DNA of 64,000 nt from Flavobacteriaceae bacterium UBA1903 (GTDB lineage Bacteria; Bacteroidota; Bacteroidia; Flavobacteriales; Flavobacteriaceae), in assembly GCA_002337605.1 (NCBI GenBank), contig DDGL01000016.1:158973-222972 (forward strand), written 5' to 3'. Position 1 is the stretch's first letter. The number at the start of each line of letters is the position of its first letter. This document shows positions 1 to 9,872 of this stretch, one piece after another. The notes below the pieces were generated by a model that ran no database searches, was not told where the DNA came from, and saw only the letters and a program-made list of their open reading frames with translations. The position numbers and the translations under genes were made by a program.

Positions 1-198
1 TTTGTTTATTGGAATTGTTATTGAAATAAAAGAGCGTTTCTAGACACTGTTTTTAAGAGGCTTTATAATTTGATTAACTGCTGTTCTGGTGGTTGTGATT
101 CTTACCTAGTGTACATAGAAGTAGCTGTTTTTTAGCAATTCAAGAAAATAAAATAATGGCTACTGAACAGTCCAAAAATGGGGCTGATTTCGATTAAA

Positions 199-1233
199 TT
201 AATCTGCCCGCTCTATCAACTCTTCAATTTCCTCCTTGTCATCTCCGTTTAAAGGTGTCTTCGTTGCTTTTTCCGCTTTTTTTTTAAGATGAATTTCATA
301 ATACATTGCAAAATGGTCGCTTCCAAAATACCTGGTGCGCTCCATTACTTTCGCAAATAAGTCTTTGGTATGAAATAAGTGGTCTAAAGGAAACCGCATC
401 AACCTGTAGCCTGCGTGATAGGTCGGAAAAAAACCACGACCAATGCGGGGGTCTATCATTCCGGTCATTTTCTTTAGCAAGCGGGTGGTGCGACTCCAAA
501 CCACGTCGTTCATGTCGCCACAGACCACAGCGGGTCTGTTTAGGTTTCTTATGTGTTTTCCTGTTAGGATAAGTTCTGCATCACGTTCTTTGCTGGTTTC
601 ATTTTCAGTAGGACTGGGCGGAGCAGGGTGTAAGCAGGCAAAAAATATTTTTTTACCATTGTCCAGCCTGTAGTCAAAATAAATGGAAGGCACGTCTTCT
701 TCAATCTGATATTGTGAAGAAACATTTTCAAGTTCTTTTTTAGCATACAGGTGCATCCCATAGTAATTTTCGAGCGGAATTTTAACTGAAAACGGATAGG
801 TTTCTTCAAGCGAAGAAATCCCTTCTTCCCATGCATTGTTGGACTCCATAGTTAGAATGAGGTCGGGGTCGTACTTCTTACATTCAGCTAAAAATTTGTC
901 GTATTCCTTGTTGTCCTGAAGTACATTACCAGCCAAGATTGAAACACAACCGTCACTTGGGAAATCGGGTTTTTTCCTGGGATAGAACGAACTGTATTTG
1001 TACACTTTGTGCAATTGATAAATGATGCTGAATACAAGTCCGCCTGCTACAATCCATTCAAAAGTTGAAAATTGCCACCCAAAATAAGCCAGCAGGCCTA
1101 CTAAAATTACCTCTATAGCAATTGACTGTAAGCGAACAAAATCGGCCGTGCGAAAAAACCAATGCGGATTTCCGGTTGCTGGAAAGAATGCAGAAACTGT
1201 AAAGAAAATGCAGAAAATGTACAGTGCAATCAT
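199..1233 (-). CDS. Membrane-anchored endonuclease/exonuclease/phosphatase family protein
   Basis: Predicted metal-dependent phosphodiesterase of the endonuclease/exonuclease/phosphatase superfamily; the substrate cannot be read from the sequence. From the chosen ATG the protein has about 344 residues: about three hydrophobic segments in the first 80, then the catalytic fold from about residue 95. Fold motifs are visible: the metal-binding Glu in LTMESNNAW, the Asp/Asn pair in CGDMND and the terminal GSDHFAM. A TTG at 1239 is in frame six bases upstream, but the ATG at 1233 keeps the hydrophobic start and is preferred. The gene is divergent from the decarboxylase at 1362, and nothing convincing lies between its stop codon and the window edge. 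It could act on nucleic acid, phospholipid or inositol phosphate. Family call is firm, function is not. Confidence 0.85.
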   Translation of the reverse strand: MIALYIFCIFFTVSAFFPATGNPHWFFRTADFVRLQSIAIEVILVGLLAYFGWQFSTFEWIVAGGLVFSIIYQLHKVYKYSSFYPRKKPDFPSDGCVSILAGNVLQDNKEYDKFLAECKKYDPDLILTMESNNAWEEGISSLEETYPFSVKIPLENYYGMHLYAKKELENVSSQYQIEEDVPSIYFDYRLDNGKKIFFACLHPAPPSPTENETSKERDAELILTGKHIRNLNRPAVVCGDMNDVVWSRTTRLLKKMTGMIDPRIGRGFFPTYHAGYRLMRFPLDHLFHTKDLFAKVMERTRYFGSDHFAMYYEIHLKKKAEKATKTPLNGDDKEEIEELIERAD

Positions 1234-1322
1234 ACTCAAAAATAGTTTTTTTAAATTAGTATTTCATACGTATTTACAAACAATTAATAGTTTAAACTCT
1301 CCTCATTGCCTTTGTAAAACCG

Positions 1323-1330
1323 TAATTTTG
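1323..1330 (+). promoter_or_regulatory. TANNTTTG-like -7 box upstream of the PLP decarboxylase
   Basis: TAATTTTG matches the Bacteroidota -7 consensus TANNTTTG and ends 31 bases before the ATG at 1362. A TTG at 1306-1308 lies 14 bases upstream, a little closer than the usual -33 spacing, so the promoter call is weak. Confidence 0.3.
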
Positions 1331-1361
1331 CCAAATAACTTTTATAGAATAAAAAGCTACA

Positions 1362-2804
1362 ATGCAATTGAAACCTAACGCAAAATTAGACCTCACAAAA
1401 GAAGAAATGACGGCTTATGGATATAGTGTCGTGGACGCTATTGTAGATCATTTTGATACCCAGGACCAGAAACTTCCAATCGCTCAGGCATCCAGAGCCG
1501 AAATGGACCACCTTTTTTTAGAAGAAGCCCCGGAAATGCCGAGCGACCCGCAGGGAGTATTAAATTTTGTATTGAAAAATGTAATGGCGCAAAGCCAGAT
1601 TGTATCGCATCCAAAATCCTTTTCGTTTGTACCCGGACCAAGCAACTACATTAGTGCAATGGCCGATACATTGGCTACAGGCTTCAATATATTTTCCGGA
1701 GGGTGGGCGGCTTCTCCTGCCGCTGCAGAGTTAGAGATCGTCACAATAGGCTGGTTGCTTAAGATATTCGGATTTCCTAAGAAAAAGGGAGGAGGGATAT
1801 TTACCAGTGGAGGTTCTATGGCAAACCTAACTGCTGTTGCTACTGCGAGACGTATTAAATGTGGAGAAGATTTCAGCAAGGCGGTTATTTATCTTTCAGA
1901 CCAGGCACACTCGTCCAATATTAAAGCGATTAGAGTATTAGGTTTTAGAAAAGAGCAGATACGTATTATCCCTACCGACGGAGAATTCAAGTTTGCCATT
2001 AATAAACTTAAAAATGCTATTGCAAAAGACCAACTGGAAGGGTTACAACCTTTTTGTCTTATTGCTACGGCAGGTACCACCAACACAGGAACTGTAGATC
2101 CTCTTATGCAACTGTCAAAGATTTGTAAAGAAGAAAATATATGGTTTCATATAGATGGCGCGTATGGTGGCGCGGCTATTCTGGCCAAAAACGGCAAACA
2201 ACTTTTAAAAGGAATTGAAAAGGCAGATTCGCTCACGGTAGATCCGCACAAATGGTTTTTTCAACCGTATGAGATGGGCTGTCTTCTGGTGCGTAACCAC
2301 AAATGGTTGAAAAATACGTTTACCGAAAAGCCGGAATACTTAAGAGATATTGAAGGCAATGAATCTGAAATAAATTTTTACGACCACGGTATTCAGCTTA
2401 CACGTCGGTTTAGAGCACTTAAATTTTATATGAGTATTAAAACTTTTGGCCTTAAAGCGTTCAGAAAAGCCATTACGTATAACTGCGAGCTGGCCGAAAA
2501 GACCGAAAAAATTCTAAGAAAGAGTAAAAGCTGGGAAGTAGTGTCTCCAGCCACCCTTGCAGTTATTAATTTTAGGTATAACCCAATGGCACATAATTTT
2601 TCTGAAGAAGAATTAGATGCGCTTAATCAGTATATTTCAGAAAAAGTAGTCAATTCCCGGAAAGCGTTGCTGGTTACTACGGTCTTAAACAAACAAGTAG
2701 TATTGCGTATGTGCCTTATAAACCCCAGAACTACCGAAGCCGATGTAAAAGAGACCCTAACTCTTTGTAAGTATTTTGCTGAAGAAAAAATAGCTGTTTC
2801 ATAA
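1362..2804 (+). CDS. PLP-dependent amino acid decarboxylase (group II, aromatic-L-amino-acid/glutamate decarboxylase family)
   Basis: Group II pyridoxal-phosphate decarboxylase that removes CO2 from an amino acid to give an amine. The protein is 480 residues, the usual length for the family. The PLP-binding lysine is in VDPHKWFF (about Lys297), preceded by the IDGAYGG motif with the cofactor-contacting Asp and by SDQAHSS with the stacking His. The N-terminal GPSNYISA and FTSGGSMANL segments are typical. Sequence alone does not separate aromatic amino acid, glutamate, histidine or 2,4-diaminobutyrate as substrate. The gene stands alone, divergent from its left neighbour and followed after 71 bases by a secreted protein gene. 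The ATG is well placed behind a TAATTTTG box. Confidence 0.88.
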   Translation: MQLKPNAKLDLTKEEMTAYGYSVVDAIVDHFDTQDQKLPIAQASRAEMDHLFLEEAPEMPSDPQGVLNFVLKNVMAQSQIVSHPKSFSFVPGPSNYISAMADTLATGFNIFSGGWAASPAAAELEIVTIGWLLKIFGFPKKKGGGIFTSGGSMANLTAVATARRIKCGEDFSKAVIYLSDQAHSSNIKAIRVLGFRKEQIRIIPTDGEFKFAINKLKNAIAKDQLEGLQPFCLIATAGTTNTGTVDPLMQLSKICKEENIWFHIDGAYGGAAILAKNGKQLLKGIEKADSLTVDPHKWFFQPYEMGCLLVRNHKWLKNTFTEKPEYLRDIEGNESEINFYDHGIQLTRRFRALKFYMSIKTFGLKAFRKAITYNCELAEKTEKILRKSKSWEVVSPATLAVINFRYNPMAHNFSEEELDALNQYISEKVVNSRKALLVTTVLNKQVVLRMCLINPRTTEADVKETLTLCKYFAEEKIAVS

Positions 2805-2846
2805 CATCAGGTCCTCTGGCTGTTTACGTATCTAATTTGAGATATG

Positions 2847-2854
2847 TATTTTTG
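2847..2854 (+). promoter_or_regulatory. TANNTTTG-like -7 box upstream of the beta-helix protein
   Basis: TATTTTTG matches the Bacteroidota -7 consensus and ends 21 bases before the ATG at 2876. No clean -33 TTTG is seen at the expected distance. Confidence 0.3.
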
Positions 2855-2875
2855 TAATCAATAAAAAAACTACTT

Positions 2876-4348
2876 ATGAAAAATTTTACCTCCCTTTTAT
2901 TCACCCTTATTTTAGGGTACGCTACCATCCTAGCACAAACATACACTACACCCAATACAGGGGTAGACTGGACGTTGACAGATATTGCAAATGCAAGCCC
3001 CTCTACCATATCTGTTGATGGGAATGAGTTTACCCTTCAGGAAAATCTGGTGATCGCAGAAAATGATAAATTGAGAATAGACACCGATGCCATCGTTTTA
3101 GTAGAAAACGCTATTTTATTGACTGTTTTTGGCGAATTTGAAGTTTCTGCAGACGAAACTATGTTCCAGGCGGCAGACGTTAATTTTCCTTACCAAGGGT
3201 TTCGTTTTGAAGAATTTTCAACCATTATGATTCAGAATGCGACCATCACAAATGGTGGCGGATTAAGAGTGTTAACCGAAGACTTTACCATTGACAACTC
3301 TATCATTACTCAAAACGTTGCCGGCGGAATTACAACAGGTGCTGTGATTTCCCTTTCAAGGGGTATGCCACAGATCACAAATAATGAAATAACATTTAAT
3401 GAGCTACCCGCTATTAGTTCTGCAGCAAATGCTGAAGTTTCAGCGACCATTTCAGGAAACTATATAGAAGGAAATAACACCTTAAACGCTAACAGGCCTC
3501 AAATTAATTTAGGTAGTACAACTACAACAGAGGATCTTCAAATTATTGATAATGTCATTATAGGCGATGTGCTAAACACTGAAGCGGGAGGAATTGCAAT
3601 AGCAAACCTTCTGGGCGGTACCATCAGAGCCATTGTTTCCGGGAATGAAATCAGGGATAACAGATACGGAATTACGATTGTAGGAGGTACTGCAACCGTT
3701 GAAATTTCAGAAAATATCATTGAAGACAATAACACACAAGGAAACCCTAATCTTGGAGGAAGTGGTATTAATATTAATGCATCTACAAACGATATGGAGA
3801 TTACTGCTTTCGGTAATGAAATTCGCAGAAACCTGTGGGGCATTACTCTGCAGGGAGAAGCGTCGATTAATTTAGGGGATGATACTAACAATCCAGGCGG
3901 AAATGTCTTTTCTGAAAATGGCAACAACAATGAAATTTTTGCCCTGTACAACAACACACCCAATACTATTTCTGCCTTAAACAATTGCTGGGTTGAAGGT
4001 GTAGAAAATACGTTAGCAATTGCAGAAAGTGTGATTTTTCATCAACAGGATGACAACACTTTAGGTGAAGTTTTATTCGATCCTGTGAATTGTGAAGTGC
4101 TGGATGTTACTGAAAACACGCTGGAATCTTTTACTTTTTACCCCAACCCAACGAAGAACACCTTGCATTTTTCTTCAGGGTTCTCCATTCAAACGGTTGA
4201 AATATTTTCTGCAAATGGTGTTTCTGTTTTTAGTGAAGAAATATTAGAAGACCAGCAGGAAGTAAGGTTCAACCTTGCGACGGGAATCTATTTTGTTTTA
4301 TTTACATCAAACGACAATCAAGTGGTTAGAAAGTTACTGATTCAGTAA
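2876..4348 (+). CDS. Secreted right-handed beta-helix protein with type IX secretion (type A) sorting domain
   Basis: Exported protein of 490 residues, probably displayed on the cell surface or released by the type IX secretion system. It begins with a Sec signal peptide ending near ATILAQ. Residues of about 90 to 360 carry repeated short runs with N-E-I, G-N-x-I and I-S-x-N-x-I patterns, the look of parallel beta-helix coils as in pectate-lyase-like or NosD-like proteins. The C-terminal 75 residues form a type A sorting domain: FYPNPTKN, then VEIFSANG, ending GIYFVLF and VVRKLLIQ. No catalytic residues can be assigned, so it may bind or cut polysaccharide or simply be an adhesin. It is probably monocistronic. 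Confidence 0.85.
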   Translation: MKNFTSLLFTLILGYATILAQTYTTPNTGVDWTLTDIANASPSTISVDGNEFTLQENLVIAENDKLRIDTDAIVLVENAILLTVFGEFEVSADETMFQAADVNFPYQGFRFEEFSTIMIQNATITNGGGLRVLTEDFTIDNSIITQNVAGGITTGAVISLSRGMPQITNNEITFNELPAISSAANAEVSATISGNYIEGNNTLNANRPQINLGSTTTTEDLQIIDNVIIGDVLNTEAGGIAIANLLGGTIRAIVSGNEIRDNRYGITIVGGTATVEISENIIEDNNTQGNPNLGGSGININASTNDMEITAFGNEIRRNLWGITLQGEASINLGDDTNNPGGNVFSENGNNNEIFALYNNTPNTISALNNCWVEGVENTLAIAESVIFHQQDDNTLGEVLFDPVNCEVLDVTENTLESFTFYPNPTKNTLHFSSGFSIQTVEIFSANGVSVFSEEILEDQQEVRFNLATGIYFVLFTSNDNQVVRKLLIQ

Positions 4349-4369
4349 TTGTCCTGTTAAATTTATGGA

Positions 4370-5599
4370 TTGAAAGACACTTATGACATTTTAATTCTGG
4401 GCGGTGGCGCTGCTGGTTTTTTTACGGCCATCAATACTGCTGAAGTTAACCCGGAACTCACTATTGCTATTCTGGAGCGAGGGAAAGAGGTATTGACCAA
4501 AGTTAAAGTTTCCGGTGGCGGCAGATGTAATGTAACCCATGCCGAATTTATTCCGAAGGACCTTTCCACCAACTATCCTCGGGGCGAAAAAGAATTAATA
4601 GGCCCATTCCATAGTTTTATGACAGGCGATACCATTGCTTGGTTTGAAGAAAGGGGCGTTGCACTTAAAATTGAAGAAGATGGGAGAATGTTTCCTGTTA
4701 CCGATAGCTCGCAAACCATTATAGATTGTTTTGTAAATGAAACGAAACGACTGGGAATTGAGGTGCTACAAGGACAATCGGTTAAACAAATTTTAAAAAC
4801 TGATGGGGGCTTTGAACTGGTAACTCCTTCGGAAGTATTTTCGGCAAAAAAGGTGGTCATTGCTACGGGAAGCAATCCCAAAGTATGGAAGATCCTGGAA
4901 GCATTGGGGCATACTATTGTCCCGCCAGTTCCTTCCTTATTCACCTTTAACATAAAAGACGAACGTATTGCCGATTTACCTGGGTTGGCAACGGAGGTCT
5001 CTGTAGAAGTACTTTCAGAAAACGGAAGCGTTTTGCTGGCAAGTGAGGGCCCGTTGTTAATTACCCATTGGGGGATGAGTGGTCCTGCTATTTTAAAACT
5101 TTCGGCCTGGGGTGCACGGTTGCTGGAGCCTACAAAGTATCATTTTACGATTCGGGTAAACTGGCTTCATTATCTTTCAGCAGAAGATGCCATGGAGCAA
5201 TTACTAGAGTTGAAACTTCAAAACCCAAAACAAACATTACAGAAATATGCCCAATTCGATCTGCCAAAACGTTTGTGGCAGCGTTTGCTAAACGCTTCAG
5301 AAATTACGGTGATACAAACCTGGGCAGACGTTTCAAAAAAAGAGTTGCTGCGACTCTCCGAAGCCCTTACGCAAAGCACATTTAAGGTTGAAGGTAAAAG
5401 TACGTTTAAAGAAGAATTTGTGACCGCTGGAGGTGTACAACTGAAGGAAGTAAACTTTAAAACCTTTAAAAGCAAAGTGATTCCAGATCTTTATTTTGCT
5501 GGGGAAGTATTGAACATAGATGCCATTACAGGCGGATTTAATTTTCAGAATGCATGGACGGGCGGCTATTTGGTGGCGCAAAGTTTAGCAAAACCTTAA
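4370..5599 (+). CDS. FAD-dependent oxidoreductase, HI0933/YhiN family
   Basis: Flavoprotein of the HI0933 (YhiN, BaiN-like) family, 409 residues and full length. The N-terminal dinucleotide-binding motif GGGAAGFF, the family signature GGGRCNVTH and the C-terminal GGFNFQNAW with Ala/Trp/Thr/Gly are all present. Members reduce unsaturated substrates or have unknown roles; none is indicated here. The reading frame starts at a TTG (4370). The ATG five bases upstream (4365) is out of frame and closes after two codons, so TTG is the only start that keeps the flavin motif near the N-terminus. It lies 21 bases after the sorting-domain gene. Confidence 0.88.
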   Translation: MKDTYDILILGGGAAGFFTAINTAEVNPELTIAILERGKEVLTKVKVSGGGRCNVTHAEFIPKDLSTNYPRGEKELIGPFHSFMTGDTIAWFEERGVALKIEEDGRMFPVTDSSQTIIDCFVNETKRLGIEVLQGQSVKQILKTDGGFELVTPSEVFSAKKVVIATGSNPKVWKILEALGHTIVPPVPSLFTFNIKDERIADLPGLATEVSVEVLSENGSVLLASEGPLLITHWGMSGPAILKLSAWGARLLEPTKYHFTIRVNWLHYLSAEDAMEQLLELKLQNPKQTLQKYAQFDLPKRLWQRLLNASEITVIQTWADVSKKELLRLSEALTQSTFKVEGKSTFKEEFVTAGGVQLKEVNFKTFKSKVIPDLYFAGEVLNIDAITGGFNFQNAWTGGYLVAQSLAKP

Positions 5600-5633
5600 A
5601 ATAGTTTCTTCGGTTTGAGACGTACCTTTAGGT

Positions 5634-6041
5634 ATGAAATATATCTTCTTACTTATTTTAATACCTTTTGTTATGAATGCACAGGATTTAGAAAAACACC
5701 AATGGGAAAACCGCGTTATTGTGATTGCTTCACCAACCTTTGGGAATAGTCAGGCTGCTATACAGCTTGCTTCTCTGAAAGTTGAAGCACAGGCATTAAA
5801 GGAACGTAAAGTAATTGTCTATCATGTAACCAATTCTGGTTTTACGGTAAATTTTGACAAAGAAGTTTTGGTTTCGGAAAAATCGGAGTCTACCATCACT
5901 AGCTTTAATGTCTCTTTAATAGGCTTGGATGGGACAGAAAAATTTCATGCAACTGAAGTGCAAAAAGCAGTAAAATTTTTCAGTCTTATTGATGCTATGC
6001 CAATGCGACAACGTGAAATAAAAGGGAACAATAAAGAATGA
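5634..6041 (+). CDS. DUF4174 domain-containing exported protein
   Basis: Small secreted protein of 135 residues: a signal peptide (cleavage near VMNAQ) followed by one DUF4174 domain starting at HQWENRVIVI. DUF4174 has a thioredoxin-like look, but there is no CxxC pair here, so no redox activity can be claimed. Its stop codon overlaps the start of the next gene (ATGA), so the two are probably translated together. Confidence 0.7.
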   Translation: MKYIFLLILIPFVMNAQDLEKHQWENRVIVIASPTFGNSQAAIQLASLKVEAQALKERKVIVYHVTNSGFTVNFDKEVLVSEKSESTITSFNVSLIGLDGTEKFHATEVQKAVKFFSLIDAMPMRQREIKGNNKE

Positions 6042-6571
6042 TGCGTACAATAAAAATAGCCCTTCTTCGCGGTATCAACGTTGGCGGGCATAAAAAATTT
6101 TCAAAGGCAGACCAGCTAGACATGGCTAAGCAGTTGGGGTTTCAGGATATTCAAATCTATTTGCATACAGGAAACTGGATTTTTTCTTCCGAGAAAAAAA
6201 GGAATGATCTAGAAGCCGAAATTTCGGCAGCTATTCTTAAAAAATATGACTGGGAGGTCCCAGTGATTGTGAAAACGGTTTCAGAAATAAGAAATATGTT
6301 GGAGCTGTGTCCGTTTCCGAAAGAAACTCTGGAAAAGAGCTATTTCATTTTACTTCAATCAGTGCCATCACCAGCTAATGTCGCCATGCTAAAGGAAGTT
6401 TCTTACCCCAATGAACTAGTTCACTATACTCAAGAGTGTATCTATTTTTATCCGGCAATTGGGGCAGGCCGTGCAAAAATGAGTACCAACTTTTTTGAAA
6501 AAATACTGAAAGTAACTGCCACGGCGCGTAACTTCAATACAATAACAAAATTAATAGCGTTAGCCAGTTAA
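6038..6571 (+). CDS. DUF1697 family protein
   Basis: Cytoplasmic protein of 177 residues matching DUF1697 across its whole length. The family signature at the N-terminus, ALLRGINVGGHKK followed by ADQLDMAKQLGF, is clear, as is the internal LHTGNWIFSS. The function of the family is unknown. Two ATGs are adjacent (6038 and 6041); the first overlaps the previous stop by four bases. The gene is convergent with the CHAT gene, and the 61 bases between them hold no strong hairpin. Confidence 0.8.
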   Translation: MMRTIKIALLRGINVGGHKKFSKADQLDMAKQLGFQDIQIYLHTGNWIFSSEKKRNDLEAEISAAILKKYDWEVPVIVKTVSEIRNMLELCPFPKETLEKSYFILLQSVPSPANVAMLKEVSYPNELVHYTQECIYFYPAIGAGRAKMSTNFFEKILKVTATARNFNTITKLIALAS

Positions 6572-6632
6572 ATTTTAGCTTTTATAGAAACCGCCTCTTT
6601 TTCTGGGAGTATAGGTTTTCTTTGGTAAGTTA

Positions 6633-9600
6633 CTATAGGTTTAATCGTTTGTAGCCAAAATAGATAAGAAGTAAAACGCATACTCCTGCAGCCCAATACC
6701 AGAGGGTATAAGAAGTTGAAAATTCTATAGGGGAGGTATCTCCAATAAGTACCAAACCTGCCCAGTACTGAGGTGCTGCAGTTCTTCCTTTTGCTGTGGC
6801 CAGATAGTCTAATTTTGCTTGTTGTAAGGCTACTTCTTTAGAGGAGCCATCTTTTAAGTGTTCATAAAATGAACTCACAATCTGCGAACTGGATTGCTCA
6901 TCAATTTGCCATAGACTTGTTAAGATACTTTTACTGCCCGCATACCGAAATGCATGTGCCAGCGATATCATGCCTTCCCCGGACTGATACGTTGGTTTAC
7001 CTGTTTCACAAGCGGTGAGGATGGCTAATTCGGAAGTGAGATTCTGGTTGTAAATCTCGTAGGTATATAGCGAATTATTGTTTAAAAGGGTGTCGTTTGA
7101 AATATTTTTGGCAAATATGAGTCTTGAAAGCTCTGGTGTAACGTTATTTGATTCTGCATGCGTGCCAATGTAGATGATCTTGTGTTCCCCGGAATTGGTT
7201 ATAAAAAACTGCTTGGAAGCGTTCTTGTTTAAAAAAACATCGCCCTTAAAAATGGTCGCATATTTTTTTGCTATTTCCGAAGTAAAGGGTTGGGGGAGTA
7301 GGGTTAAATAGGTCTTATCCAATGCTACAGAATCTGTAACGGCCAATTGGTATTGATCCTTCATTTTGGCTGTAAATTCTGGTGCAAAACCAATGTAGTT
7401 GTTGTTATAGGTAATGGAGGTGGTATCTGTATTTAATAACAATAAGCTGAAATTATAGGAAATAGTGTGTTCATAAAGTAAACTATTGGTTGCTAAACCG
7501 CTAAAAGTTGAAATGGGTTTGGGGGTTAACATTTCAAAACTCAGGTTGTAAAGTGCCCCATCCGGAATAATTAAAACTTTTTTATGCTGAATATACTTTT
7601 GAAGCGGTTCCCACAACCCCTTATAAAGCTTGTGTAGACTTGGTGCTAATTCTAATGCGTCAAATTTGTTTGTCTGAATATTATGGAGTGATTTTTTTAA
7701 AGGTTCAAAATCCAGCGAAATTAATTGCTTCTGGTCTTTGTCCAGCACAACAGCATATAATTTAGAATCTATAAACATATATCGAATGGCGGTTGTATGA
7801 TGAGGTAATTTTTTTTGAATTGATGCTAAAGAGGTTTCAATATTTTTATACCGTATTTCATAGTAGTTAGGATAGTTGGTCTTGAGGCTGTCAATAAACT
7901 GATTCCAGGTTTTAGTGGCCTTAAAAAACTGATCTATTCCATGGGAGCTTTCAGATTGTAACGAACTGGTTAGTGCGGTTTTCAACTGCTCTTCTCGTTC
8001 CGTTACGGCTTTGGGCACACCTGCATACGTTACATCCTGTCTTAGGTTTAACCGGGCGCGAATGCGGGTATAGATGGCAGACTCGTGCAGGCTTAAAATT
8101 TCATCAAGAACTTTTTTCTGTTCCGTCTGTACGTAATAATCAAGACGTATTTTTTTAGCAAAATTGAACAACTCTTCATTGCTAGCAATAAGTTCGGAGA
8201 CATCTTCTGAGGTTTTAATTACAGCTTTGCGTTGTTCTAAAATGGAAATCCCTTTTTTTAATAAATCTAGTAATTCGGCTAACTCCTCTTTTGAAAGGGA
8301 CTTGCTTTTTGCGTAGATGCCTTTCGCTTTTGTTAGATAGGCATTTGGTTTTGAAAACTGAAGCAATACTGAATCCTGGAGGCTTACCTTATTTTCAGAA
8401 GTGTTCATTTGAAAATTGATTGCCTCATCACTGTACGCAATAGCTTGATCATACGCCTCTAACTGAAGATAGATATTTGCTAATACTAATGTATTGGTCT
8501 GTTCTTGAGGAGTGTTTTTAAAGTCTCCTGTTTTTGTGATCTGATAGATCTCTGTACCTAGATCAAGTGCTTTTGTTTCATTGTCCTGTTTAGCGTAGAA
8601 CAGTGCCATTTTACCAAACTCATTTAAAATATCGTTATTAAAGTTGCCCTTATATATTTCTCGGTAAATTTCTTCAGCCTTTTTGTAATAGGCTGTGGCT
8701 TTTTCAAATTGTTCTTCTTTTTCAAAAATCGTGGCTCGTGTAGAGTAGGCCGAAGCACGCCAGGTGTTTTGAACTCCGGTATTTTTATTGAGCTGTTCTA
8801 TAGATGTATCCAGCAAGTGAGCAGCTTCGGTTAACTTTTGAGTGTTTAACTTAGCTTGGGCCAATATAATCTGGGATATAGTAATGTTGGGATCATCCGG
8901 ACTTTTTGATTTCTTCTTCTGTTCCAGGGAGTAAGAAATAAGGGCTTCGGCTCTGCTAAATTCACCAATTGTATTGTAAAACACTCCCAGGTTATCAATA
9001 GCTACCATTGCATTTCCTCTGGCAGCATTTTTACGTTGTTCGTCCTTGGCTACTTTTATAAAGGTTCGAAAGTTGGTAATGGCTTCTTCTGAAAAGGCAA
9101 TGGCTTCATTGTTTTTTCCCATCATATTTGAGACTACGGCCATGTTCATTTTTACCAGTCCTGGTCTGTAAAATTTATTTAACGCCGAGCTATCTGTTTT
9201 TTTAAGAGCTGCTAACGACTGTTTAAAATAGTAATTACAACTGTCCATCTTTCCCTGGGTCCACATTACCCCACCAAGGGAATTGTTAATTTGCTGTAAG
9301 AAAGCGTAATCGGGTTTTTCTCTTTTTCTTACTAAATCCAAAACACGTAAATAATGAACTTTAGCTCTCTGGTATTCACCCGAAGCACCCGAGTAGTAAC
9401 CAAGATTATAGGTTAGATCTGCTACTGTAGACCCCTTCGGCACAGTTTCTTTTTTGGCATAGACTAATGCTTCCAAGATTAATTGGTATGCTTTATCAGG
9501 CCTTCCTGTTTCGTCGTAGATCCAGGCCAGTTCTTTTAAAGCTTGTTTTGTAATACTCGCGTTGTTATACTCTTTAAGCTCGTTCACAAATAGCTGTGCT

Positions 9601-9866
9601 TTGTTCAGCGCCAAGTCCCAGTTATTATCAGAAAGGGTGTAGCTGCCAACAAACTCAATATAATAGGGAAGTGTGTCGTAGTTTTTCTGAGTTTTAAAAA
9701 AATCGATTTGAGCGGCTACTTCTTTTTTGGCTTCTTCAATTTTTTTTGAAACAATGAGTTCGCGAATTTTTGGAATTCCAGAGAGCGTGTCTGCTTGTCC
9801 GAAGCAGTTGTGCATACTGCTTAAAAGTATAAATAGGAACAAAACGAGTACGCTAAAACATTTCAT
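6633..9866 (-). CDS. Exported TPR-CHAT (caspase-like) protein with C-terminal membrane anchor
   Basis: Very large protein (1077 residues) of the CHAT family, related to caspases and separases. Order: Sec signal peptide (about 1-23, ending CFGQ), a long array of tetratricopeptide repeats (about 60-500), a helical linker, the CHAT domain (about 660-1045), and a C-terminal transmembrane helix followed by a short basic tail. The catalytic dyad is intact: His903 in YIGTHAES and Cys953 in LTACETGK, and the family motifs GEGMISLAHAF and SLWQIDE follow. The signal peptide and tail anchor place both the TPRs and the protease domain in the periplasm, which is inferred. It is the last gene of an operon with an ECF sigma factor and a membrane TPR protein, only 6 bases after the latter. 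The substrate is unknown; the membrane TPR partner is the obvious candidate. Confidence 0.88.
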   Translation of the reverse strand: MKCFSVLVLFLFILLSSMHNCFGQADTLSGIPKIRELIVSKKIEEAKKEVAAQIDFFKTQKNYDTLPYYIEFVGSYTLSDNNWDLALNKAQLFVNELKEYNNASITKQALKELAWIYDETGRPDKAYQLILEALVYAKKETVPKGSTVADLTYNLGYYSGASGEYQRAKVHYLRVLDLVRKREKPDYAFLQQINNSLGGVMWTQGKMDSCNYYFKQSLAALKKTDSSALNKFYRPGLVKMNMAVVSNMMGKNNEAIAFSEEAITNFRTFIKVAKDEQRKNAARGNAMVAIDNLGVFYNTIGEFSRAEALISYSLEQKKKSKSPDDPNITISQIILAQAKLNTQKLTEAAHLLDTSIEQLNKNTGVQNTWRASAYSTRATIFEKEEQFEKATAYYKKAEEIYREIYKGNFNNDILNEFGKMALFYAKQDNETKALDLGTEIYQITKTGDFKNTPQEQTNTLVLANIYLQLEAYDQAIAYSDEAINFQMNTSENKVSLQDSVLLQFSKPNAYLTKAKGIYAKSKSLSKEELAELLDLLKKGISILEQRKAVIKTSEDVSELIASNEELFNFAKKIRLDYYVQTEQKKVLDEILSLHESAIYTRIRARLNLRQDVTYAGVPKAVTEREEQLKTALTSSLQSESSHGIDQFFKATKTWNQFIDSLKTNYPNYYEIRYKNIETSLASIQKKLPHHTTAIRYMFIDSKLYAVVLDKDQKQLISLDFEPLKKSLHNIQTNKFDALELAPSLHKLYKGLWEPLQKYIQHKKVLIIPDGALYNLSFEMLTPKPISTFSGLATNSLLYEHTISYNFSLLLLNTDTTSITYNNNYIGFAPEFTAKMKDQYQLAVTDSVALDKTYLTLLPQPFTSEIAKKYATIFKGDVFLNKNASKQFFITNSGEHKIIYIGTHAESNNVTPELSRLIFAKNISNDTLLNNNSLYTYEIYNQNLTSELAILTACETGKPTYQSGEGMISLAHAFRYAGSKSILTSLWQIDEQSSSQIVSSFYEHLKDGSSKEVALQQAKLDYLATAKGRTAAPQYWAGLVLIGDTSPIEFSTSYTLWYWAAGVCVLLLIYFGYKRLNL

Positions 9867-9872
9867 AGAGCC

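Noticed and set aside
3538..3984. Minus-strand frame of 148 codons inside the beta-helix gene
   Set aside because: It lies fully inside a well-supported gene on the other strand and has no family resemblance.
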